Below, one piece after another: positions 39,216 through 45,572 of a stretch of 45,572 nt of DNA; within the stretch, counting starts at the first letter, position 1, and each line of letters begins with the position of its first letter. The notes under the pieces are model-generated. The model ran no database searches. It was not told the origin of the DNA and was given only the letters and a program-made list of their open reading frames with translations. Where the stretch lies: positions 1 to 45,572 of the forward strand of contig CAZXQI010000014.1 in NCBI GenBank assembly GCA_964643005.1, read 5' to 3'. The position numbers and the translations under genes are program-made. The DNA is from UBA6168 sp964643005. GTDB lineage: Bacteria > Bacteroidota > Bacteroidia > Chitinophagales > Saprospiraceae.

Positions 39216-41114
39216 GTGACACCTTTAGAGGTTCTAAAAAAGTACTGGGGTTTTGACGCCTTCCGCCCACTACAAGATGAGATAATTGACTCGGTGTTAG
39301 TAGGGAACGACACGCTGGCGCTAATGCCGACAGGGGGCGGTAAGTCGCTGTGCTTTCAGGTTCCCGCTTTAGTAAAAGAAGGCCTTTGTCTGGTGGTATC
39401 CCCTCTAATTGCCCTGATGAAAGACCAGGTCTCGAATCTCCAAAAGCGAAACATCCCCGCCTACGCCATCTACTCTGGCATGCACTATAAAGAAATTGAC
39501 ATCATCCTGGACAATTGCGCCTACGGAGGAGCTAAATTTTTGTACCTCTCGCCGGAAAGACTGACCACCGAACTGGCCTTAGAAAGAATCAAGAAGATGA
39601 ATATCAATCTATTGGCGGTAGATGAAGCCCACTGTATTTCCCAATGGGGGTACGACTTCAGGCCGCCATATTTACAGATTGCCAAAGTCCGGGAGATTTT
39701 ACCGGAAATTCCGGTTCTGGCGCTCACCGCCACCGCTACCAGAGATGTAGTGGAGGATATTCAGGACAAACTCCAGTTCAGGAAGAAGAACGTACTTCAA
39801 AAGAGCTTTGCCCGATCCAATCTCGCCTATGTAGTGCTACCCGAAGAGAACAAACGGCAGAAATTGCTGGACATCGTCAAAAAGGTGGGCGGCTCTGGCG
39901 TAGTCTATGCACGGAACCGGAAGCTGACGCAGGAGATCGCTAAGTTTCTAAAAGAAAATCGAATATCGGCAGATTTCTACCACGCCGGACTGACTTCCGA
40001 AGAGCGCTCGAAAAAGCAGGACGCCTGGGTTTCAGGGAATATCCGGATAATGGTATGCACAAACGCCTTCGGAATGGGGATTGACAAGCCCGATGTGCGC
40101 TCAGTGGTACACCTCGACCTGCCGGACAGCTTAGAGGCGTATTTTCAGGAAGCGGGTAGGGCAGGGCGGGACGGCCTCAAATCCTACGCCGTCCTCCTAT
40201 ATTCCGAGCGAGATAGAGAATCTCTACAGCGAAATCTGGAGACCTCATTCCCTTCTTTGGAGGAAATCAGAAGAGTCTATCGGGCGCTGGGAAGTTATTT
40301 TCAATTGGCAGTTGGCAGTTCCGCAAACGACGCGGGCATGGACTTCGACATTGGAAACTTCTGCAAGAATTTCAAATTGGACGCCCTGACTACATTTTCT
40401 TGTTTGAAAGTCTTAGAACAGGAGGGCTGGATTGTACTTTCAGAAGCCGTCTTTCTTCCCCCGACTTTTAAAGTAGTAGTCTCACGAGAGCAATTGTATG
40501 ATTTTCAGCTAAAGAACAAGAAACTCGATTTGGTTATCAAGACCCTTCTGCGATTGACAGAGGGCGCTGCTCAACATTACAGCCATATCAACTTAAATGC
40601 CGTGGCGAGAATACTGCAAACTTCTACGGAAGAAGTTGAGCGGGCAGTACAGGCTCTGCACAATGAAAAAATCATCGACTACCGACCGGCTAAAGACAAG
40701 CCTCAGCTCATTTTCACGGAGGAGAGGATAGAAGCTGAAAACCTCCAAATAGACATGGAATTGTACAATTTCCGCAGGGTGCGTTACGCTCAGAGGATTG
40801 AAAAAGCCATCCAATACGCCACGACTCCCCGTTGCAGGAGCCAACAATTACTCGAATATTTTGGTGAAAAATCAAAACCTTGCGGTGTTTGCGATGTCTG
40901 CCTGAGTCGAACGAAATCCGCCCTGTCTCCGGATGAGTATGAGCGGTATAAGGCGAAAATTAAACAGTTATTGCTGCGGGAGCGCCTCTCCGAAAAGCAG
41001 GTACTAGAGGCTTTTGCATCCAATCGCCATCCTTTGATCCTCCAAACCCTCAGCTACTTAGCCGACGAGGGGATTGTGGCGCATGAAAAGGGCAAATTAA
41101 TATGGCAGGGTTGA
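39216..41114 (+). CDS. recQ: RecQ-family DNA helicase
   Basis: 632 residues from a GTG start; TPLEVLKKYWGFDAFRPLQDEIIDSVL is the usual RecQ opening. Walker A is MPTGGGKSLCFQVP; the DEAH box is LLAVDEAHCISQWGYDFRPPYLQI; motif VI is FQEAGRAGRDGLKSYAVLLY. The zinc site of the RecQ-Ct region is seen as YATTPRCRSQQLLEYFGEKSKPCGVCDVCL. After it comes a helical C-terminal segment (EYERYKAKIKQLLLRERLSEKQV) in place of a clear HRDC domain. RecQ unwinds recombination and replication intermediates 3' to 5'. It is followed after 36 bases by a glycosyltransferase on the same strand. Confidence 0.95.
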   Translation: MTPLEVLKKYWGFDAFRPLQDEIIDSVLVGNDTLALMPTGGGKSLCFQVPALVKEGLCLVVSPLIALMKDQVSNLQKRNIPAYAIYSGMHYKEIDIILDNCAYGGAKFLYLSPERLTTELALERIKKMNINLLAVDEAHCISQWGYDFRPPYLQIAKVREILPEIPVLALTATATRDVVEDIQDKLQFRKKNVLQKSFARSNLAYVVLPEENKRQKLLDIVKKVGGSGVVYARNRKLTQEIAKFLKENRISADFYHAGLTSEERSKKQDAWVSGNIRIMVCTNAFGMGIDKPDVRSVVHLDLPDSLEAYFQEAGRAGRDGLKSYAVLLYSERDRESLQRNLETSFPSLEEIRRVYRALGSYFQLAVGSSANDAGMDFDIGNFCKNFKLDALTTFSCLKVLEQEGWIVLSEAVFLPPTFKVVVSREQLYDFQLKNKKLDLVIKTLLRLTEGAAQHYSHINLNAVARILQTSTEEVERAVQALHNEKIIDYRPAKDKPQLIFTEERIEAENLQIDMELYNFRRVRYAQRIEKAIQYATTPRCRSQQLLEYFGEKSKPCGVCDVCLSRTKSALSPDEYERYKAKIKQLLLRERLSEKQVLEAFASNRHPLILQTLSYLADEGIVAHEKGKLIWQG

Positions 41115-41150
41115 AACCAGCCTTTTCACCATGAACCGGAAAAGCACAGC

Positions 41151-42254
41151 ATGAAGATTATCTGCACAGTCACCAACGACCTCAACTTCGATCAGCGGAT
41201 GATTCGGATTTGCACCAGTCTTAGCAGAGCCGGAAATGAGGTCTTGCTGCTCGGCAGGGAACTGCCCGCTTCTAAGCCTTTGACAGCCACGCCTTTCCAG
41301 CAGAAACGGTTGAACCTGCTTTTTCAAAAGGGAAAGCTATTCTATCTTGAATTCAATCTTCGCCTTCTTTTTTTCCTGTTGTTCTCTCGTTTTGATGTGG
41401 TCTATTCCGTTGACTTAGACAGCCTGACGCCTGGGTTTTTGATAGCCCGACTGAAAGGGAAACCCTGCGTTTACGATGCCCACGAATATTTTTCAGAAGT
41501 TCCGGAGGTCGCGAGGCGGCCTGTGGTAAAAAAGATTTGGGAGGCTGGCGCCCGCCTGATTGTTCCGCGCCTGCAGTATTGTCTGACGGTGGGCGAAACC
41601 TTAGCCGCTGTTTTTCAGGAAAGATATGGCGTCCCCTTCGAAGTAGTCAGAAACGTCCCGTTTAAATCTGATTCCTCCGGCGCAAAGGCTAAGCCCTGGA
41701 AAGAGAACCAAACCTTTATCCTGCTTTATCAGGGCGCACTGAACGAGGGTAGGGGATTGGAAGAAATTATCGGCGCAATGACCCAATTGCCCGAAGTGGA
41801 ACTCTGGTTGGCGGGAGAGGGCGATTTATCCGATGAACTGAGGGAAAAAGTCAGAGAATTGGCATTGGAAGAGAAGGTTCATTTTTTGGGAAAACTAAAA
41901 CCAGACGAGCTTTCCAAAATAACCCCACAGGCCTGGCTTGGACTCAATCTGTTGAAGAACAGTGGGTTGAGCTACTACTATTCCTTGGCGAACAAAGCTT
42001 TTGACTACATCCAGGCGGGTCTGCCTTCCCTGTCAATGGATTTCCCGGAATACCGCCGCCTCGACGAACAGTACCATGTATTTTACCTGCTCAAAGAATT
42101 ATCGGAGTCGGCCATTGCGGAAGCAGTTTTGCACTTAAAAAAGGAGAGAGCCTTGTACGAAAAGTTAGCTGGCAATTGCCAGAAGGCTGCCGGGCATTTA
42201 ACCTGGGAAAATGAGGAAAAGCGGCTGCTCGCTTTTTTTCAAAAAATAAAATAG
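41151..42254 (+). CDS. GT4-like glycosyltransferase
   Basis: 367 residues, GT-B fold. The N-terminal half has MKIICTVTNDLNFDQRMIRICTSLSRAGNEVLLLG and KGKPCVYDAHEYFSEVPEV; the C-terminal half has FILLYQGALNEGRGLEEIIGAM, VELWLAGEGDL and the nucleotide-sugar-binding segment YYSLANKAFDYIQAGLPSLSMDFPEY. Such enzymes add sugars to surface polysaccharide or glycolipid. Donor and acceptor are unknown and no polysaccharide cluster is nearby. The stop is followed within a few bases by the tandem palindromic repeat. Confidence 0.9.
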   Translation: MKIICTVTNDLNFDQRMIRICTSLSRAGNEVLLLGRELPASKPLTATPFQQKRLNLLFQKGKLFYLEFNLRLLFFLLFSRFDVVYSVDLDSLTPGFLIARLKGKPCVYDAHEYFSEVPEVARRPVVKKIWEAGARLIVPRLQYCLTVGETLAAVFQERYGVPFEVVRNVPFKSDSSGAKAKPWKENQTFILLYQGALNEGRGLEEIIGAMTQLPEVELWLAGEGDLSDELREKVRELALEEKVHFLGKLKPDELSKITPQAWLGLNLLKNSGLSYYYSLANKAFDYIQAGLPSLSMDFPEYRRLDEQYHVFYLLKELSESAIAEAVLHLKKERALYEKLAGNCQKAAGHLTWENEEKRLLAFFQKIK

Positions 42255-42256
42255 AG

Positions 42257-42491
42257 TTCAACCACGAAAGGCACGAAAGGCACGAAATTATTTCTTTAAT
42301 ATTTTTAGCGTATTTAGTGCATTTTGTGGTTATTTTTCCTACCATGGTTCAACCACGAAAGGCACGAAAAGCACGAAATTACTTTTTTAATATTTTTGAG
42401 CGTATTTAGTGCATTTCGTGTATTTAGTGGTTATTTTTCCTACCAGGATTCAACCACGAAAGGCACGAAAAGCACGAAATTATTCTTTAAA
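42257..42491. repeat. Three tandem copies of a palindromic CACGAAA repeat, the last truncated
   Basis: Copies begin at 42260, 42351 and 42452. Each opens with AACCACGAAAGGCACGAAA-type sequence built on a 9-base period (CACGAAAGG), passes through an AT-rich centre (TTTAATATTTTT-AGCGTATTTAG) and closes with a roughly complementary arm (GTGCATTT-GTG-TTTAGTGGTT) also on a 9-base period, then TTATTTTTCCTACCA. Copy 1 lacks about 10 bases of the right arm; copy 3 keeps only the left arm. Similar 'accacgaaaggcacgaaa' elements are widespread in many bacterial genomes. It is noncoding. Confidence 0.9.
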
Positions 42492-42585
42492 CCCAAAGTT
42501 CCTGAGCCTGCTTGAAATCATAAAGAAACTAAAAAAGGAACAAGGGAAGGCCTAAGATCCCTGCGAGCCGAACCTGCCGCCCGAC

Positions 42586-43317
42586 CTATTTCAGGCTAAA
42601 CAAATCAGTAAGCCCCGGCGTCCGGTGTACGATAAAGCCCTCGGCGTATTCAAACCCCGCCGTTCGTCCGAGCACCCTGCCTTTGGACTTCAGGAACTCC
42701 ATGAAATCCCTGCCGGAAATGGGCGTGCTCATCTCCTTATCCAGACCTTGTTCATTCGGGTGATAAAACTGCGAACTGAAGGTTTGGATGAGCTCAAACT
42801 TCCTTTCGATGTAAGACGTGATGTCAAACACAAAATCCGGCTCCAGATTCTTGTCCTGAATATAGTGGTAAATGGCTTTGGGGCGCCACCGCTCCTGGCG
42901 CTTCCCGTCTTCGTCTAAGGTTTCAATCTTGACAAGACCCGAATAGAAGCAGGCGTCCGCCGTCAATTTTGCGGCTCGTCCATGATCCGGATGGCGATCG
43001 TCCGGTGTATTGGCCAACACGATTTCCGGTTGACACCAGCGGATAATCTGGATGATGGACAGAATATTTTCGGGTGAATATTGCATGAATCCGTCTGCCA
43101 TTTTCAGGTTTTTGCGGAAGGAGGCGCCCATCTTTTTCGCTGAATTAGCGGCTTCAATATCCCTAAGCTCAGCGCTGCCCCGGGTTCCAAGTTCGCCTCT
43201 CGTCAGGTCGAGCAACCCGACTTTTTTGCCCTGGTCTAAGTGGTACAGCAAGGTACCGCTGCAACTCAATTCCACATCGTCAGGGTGTACGCCGATGGCC
43301 AGTATATCAACTTTCAT
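42586..43317 (-). CDS. bshB1: Bacillithiol biosynthesis deacetylase BshB1
   Basis: 243 residues. Zinc-dependent deacetylase of the PIG-L/LmbE fold that removes acetate from GlcNAc-malate to give GlcN-malate in bacillithiol synthesis. Zinc ligands are in VHPDDVE (His11, Asp14) and HPDH (His112). Subfamily marks include LDLTRGELGTRGSAELRDIEA, LKMADGFM, WRPKAIYHYIQD, FSSQFYHP and YAEGF near the end, which match BshB1 better than generic LmbE proteins. No other bsh gene is in the window. It is probably in a minus-strand unit with the pullulanase gene 70 bases upstream. Confidence 0.95.
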   Translation of the reverse strand: MKVDILAIGVHPDDVELSCSGTLLYHLDQGKKVGLLDLTRGELGTRGSAELRDIEAANSAKKMGASFRKNLKMADGFMQYSPENILSIIQIIRWCQPEIVLANTPDDRHPDHGRAAKLTADACFYSGLVKIETLDEDGKRQERWRPKAIYHYIQDKNLEPDFVFDITSYIERKFELIQTFSSQFYHPNEQGLDKEMSTPISGRDFMEFLKSKGRVLGRTAGFEYAEGFIVHRTPGLTDLFSLK

Positions 43318-43386
43318 TGTTTTATTTTAAAAAATTAAAAACTGAAAATAAAACGTCTTGATGCAAAACAGGTTGATTGCAGGTCA

Positions 43387-45441
43387 TCAGTTTTCCTCAG
43401 CTAAGATAATCGCTGAAAAGGGATGGAGACTGGCTCTCGTGTCCGTTGTCATTCCCATTCCATCTAATTCGATTCTCCCATTTTGGCAAATGATTTTCCA
43501 ATTGCCTTCGGGTATCGTGACGGACTTACCGACCTTGTTGCCGTTGAAAATCAGCAGGATACGCTTCCAGGAATCTCCATTGGCGTTGTCTTTAATCAAA
43601 TATCCCAGCATGTTGTCAAAGGGGAAATCCAAAAACTCCAGATGCCGATTGATCATTTCCTGATTGCCCATGCGAAAGGCGGGATGCTGCTTTCGCAATT
43701 GAATCAGGTTTTTGTAGTACTCAAAAAGGCTGTGGTATTTGGCCTTGTTGTCCCAGTTGATTTGGTTGACGATGTCGGGAGAGCTATAGGAATTCTCAAG
43801 GCCTAACTTGCTGCGGACAAACTCTTCCCCGGCGTGCAGAAATGGTATCCCCTGCGAAGTGAGCACGATTGTTTGCGCCAATTTGTCCATGCTCAGCAAT
43901 TCCTCTTCCGAGCAGGAGCGACAGGTGTTTTTCAGGCGATCCCACAAGGTGTGGTTGTCGTGGCAGGAGACGTAGTTGATGCATTGCAGCGGCGAATTAG
44001 CCCAGGGAGCTTTGGAGTAATTCACTAAAGCGTAGTTGACGCCAGGGTGCTCGACGGCGCCGACGATTCCGAACTTCACGCTTTCTTCTAAGTCCGTTTC
44101 GCCGTTGATGAAGCCGGCGGCGTTTCTAGAAAAGACGTGCCCTTTGACGCCGTCCCTAAGTTCGTCGCAGAAGGCGGCGATGCCGTCCAATTTTGAAACA
44201 TTCGCTTTGACAGCCCGCAACTTTTCGTCCAGAGGGCTTGGCTCCGCCGTCCAGCCTTCGCCGTATATAAATATAGTTGGATCAATTTTTCTCAACTCCT
44301 TAGCTACCTGATTCATCGTTTCTATATCGTGAATGCCCATCAGATCCACTCGGAAGCCGTCAATATGGTACTCTTTAGCCCAATAAACCATGGACTCGAC
44401 GATGAATTTCCGCACCATAAATCGCTCAGAAGCCACCTCGTTGCCACAGGCCGAAGCGTCGGAATAACCGCCGGCCTGATTCAGCCGGTAGTAGTACATC
44501 GGAACCATTTGATTGAAAACAGACTCATCGTTGGCGCCAGTATGATTATACACTACATCCATGACCACCCTAAGGCCATTGTCGTGCAGGGCTTTTACCA
44601 TTTCTTTGAACTCGCGGATGCGCACCCTGCCGTCGTAGGGGTCGGTGGAATAGCTCCCCTCAGGCGCATTGTAATTCTGCGGGTCGTAGCCCCAGTTATA
44701 AACATTGTCCTCTAACTTAGTCTCGTCAATGGACATAAAGTCGAAGACCGGCAGCAGATGAACGTGCGTAGCGCCCAATTCTACGATGTGATCCAATCCG
44801 GTACTCATGCCATCCGGCGTCTTAGTTCCCGTTTCTGTGAGGCCGAGGTATTTGCACTTATTGGCGATGCCCGATGAGGGGTGATGGGATATATCTCTCA
44901 GATGAAGTTCGTACAGGACGATATCGGCAAAGCTTTTCAACGGAGGGCGCCTGTCGTTTTCCCAGCCTGCCGGATTCGTTTTTTTCAAATCGACAATCAT
45001 GGCTCGCTTGCCGTTCACGCCGGTAGCTCTGGCGTATGGGTCGGGCGACTCAGCCAGCCAGGTCGTATCCACCAACACCTGAAAGGCGTAAAACTTCCCC
45101 TCCTGATCGCCGGTCACTTTAGCCGACCAAATGCCGCGCTTCTCCTTTTTCATGTTTTTTATCAAAATGGTATCTCCTCCGATACCATTGTCGTACATGA
45201 AAAGCCGCACTTCTTTGGCCGGCGGCGACCAAATTTTGAAAGTGGATTTTTTAGGAGAATAAGCGAGGCCGAGATCCGCCCCGTCGTAAGTAGGGTAGTT
45301 TTTGAAGTCCTCAGCCGTGAAGACCTTTGTCGGCTCCGTTACTTTGTCGGAGATTTTATTGTCCTCTTGGGATGAGGACTGAAAGGGAAACCACATCATG
45401 GCGATACAAAAGATTAAAAGAAAGCGCTTGTCGTATTTCAT
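43387..45441 (-). CDS. pulA: Type I pullulanase-like glycoside hydrolase (GH13), exported
   Basis: 684 residues from MKYDKRFLLIFCIAMMWF, with a signal peptide ending SSSQ; 13 extra upstream codons overlap a -7 box and are rejected. Residues ~50-150 are a CBM48-like domain (YSPKKSTFKIWSPPAKEVRLFMYD). The GH13 barrel has YNWGYDPQNYNAPEGSYSTDPYDG, the pullulanase signature; VVMDVVYNHTG; DGFRVDLMG with the nucleophile Asp; IYGEGW with the acid/base Glu; and NYVSCHDNHTLWDRL. The C-terminal beta domain ends FSAIILAEEN. It hydrolyses alpha-1,6 branches of pullulan, glycogen or starch; the signal peptide suggests action in the periplasm or on the surface. There is no lipobox and no SusC/D neighbour. 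Confidence 0.93.
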   Translation of the reverse strand: MKYDKRFLLIFCIAMMWFPFQSSSQEDNKISDKVTEPTKVFTAEDFKNYPTYDGADLGLAYSPKKSTFKIWSPPAKEVRLFMYDNGIGGDTILIKNMKKEKRGIWSAKVTGDQEGKFYAFQVLVDTTWLAESPDPYARATGVNGKRAMIVDLKKTNPAGWENDRRPPLKSFADIVLYELHLRDISHHPSSGIANKCKYLGLTETGTKTPDGMSTGLDHIVELGATHVHLLPVFDFMSIDETKLEDNVYNWGYDPQNYNAPEGSYSTDPYDGRVRIREFKEMVKALHDNGLRVVMDVVYNHTGANDESVFNQMVPMYYYRLNQAGGYSDASACGNEVASERFMVRKFIVESMVYWAKEYHIDGFRVDLMGIHDIETMNQVAKELRKIDPTIFIYGEGWTAEPSPLDEKLRAVKANVSKLDGIAAFCDELRDGVKGHVFSRNAAGFINGETDLEESVKFGIVGAVEHPGVNYALVNYSKAPWANSPLQCINYVSCHDNHTLWDRLKNTCRSCSEEELLSMDKLAQTIVLTSQGIPFLHAGEEFVRSKLGLENSYSSPDIVNQINWDNKAKYHSLFEYYKNLIQLRKQHPAFRMGNQEMINRHLEFLDFPFDNMLGYLIKDNANGDSWKRILLIFNGNKVGKSVTIPEGNWKIICQNGRIELDGMGMTTDTRASLHPFSAIILAEEN

Positions 45442-45462
45442 ACTCCAAATTTTAGTGAAGAG

Positions 45463-45470
45463 CAAAAATA
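45463..45470 (-). promoter_or_regulatory. -7 box for the pullulanase gene
   Basis: TATTTTTG on the minus strand fits TAnnTTTG and predicts a ~15-base leader to the ATG at 45441. No clear -33 TTTG is seen. Confidence 0.45.
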
Positions 45471-45572
45471 GAAACCCCATTGGTTTTATAAGGAGAAGAG
45501 TGGGGAATTGTTGGTCGAGCGGCTCATTCAGTGCGAGAAATCCCTCTTCCCGAAAGCCTTCCCTGATGCAGA

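Noticed and set aside
42257..42491. CRISPR array suggested by repeated CACGAAAGG
   Set aside because: The 9-base internal period, palindromic arms and near-identical 'spacers' do not fit an array, and there are no cas genes.

Overview
The window looks like a scaffold from a member of the Bacteroidota, most likely close to Saprospiraceae. This is inferred from gene content and style, not from a marker tree. The signs are large secreted proteins with SprB-type repeats and type IX secretion system (T9SS) sorting tails of both kinds (type A 'Por' tail and type B CHU_C tail), a PorP/SprF outer-membrane protein, bacillithiol biosynthesis (bshB1), and start sites without Shine-Dalgarno sequences that sit behind the Bacteroidota promoter form TTTG-N18-20-TAnnTTTG. 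A run of 10 N at 12605-12614 shows this is a draft or metagenome scaffold.

Layout. 1-16.9 kb is surface and secretion territory. It holds a left-truncated adhesin with 14 SprB repeats (minus), a 51-residue membrane protein, a 1743-residue lectin-headed adhesin with a type B tail (plus), a small lipoprotein, uracil-DNA glycosylase, tRNA-Arg(UCU), a LysM/CAP protein split by the assembly gap, and a 1273-residue gingipain-like (C25-like) multidomain protein with a type A tail. 17-31.6 kb is mixed. It holds an FAH-family hydrolase, valS, a lipoprotein that appears to be a catalytically dead histidine phosphatase, an ECF sigma factor with a likely membrane partner, ribD, a periplasmic thioredoxin, xseA-xseB, a secreted M43 metalloprotease, malate dehydrogenase, an NlpC/P60 protein whose catalytic Cys is Ala, and a PorP/SprF protein. 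31.6-32.4 kb is an 800-base gene-free stretch with DnaA-box-like sites, two strong orphan promoters and an intrinsic terminator, so it is a candidate small-RNA locus. 32.4-45.5 kb holds lpdA, a secreted hypothetical, an FKBP isomerase, trmD with an MmcQ-like gene and an FAD oxidoreductase, a beta-helix surface protein with a long leader and a TTG start, recQ with a glycosyltransferase, a tandem palindromic repeat, bshB1 and a type I pullulanase.

How the genes fit together. The adhesins, the C25-like protein and the M43 protease are T9SS cargo by their signal peptides and sorting tails. PorP/SprF proteins normally work with SprB-like or type B cargo, so the one here could serve the lectin-headed protein and perhaps the truncated one. 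The rest is housekeeping in short operons (xseA-xseB; trmD-mmcQ-FAD oxidoreductase; recQ-glycosyltransferase). I see no phage, transposase, CRISPR array or recognisable defence island. The least explained signals are the 31.9-32.2 kb transcript-like unit and the cell-envelope proteins that keep a fold but lose active-site residues.
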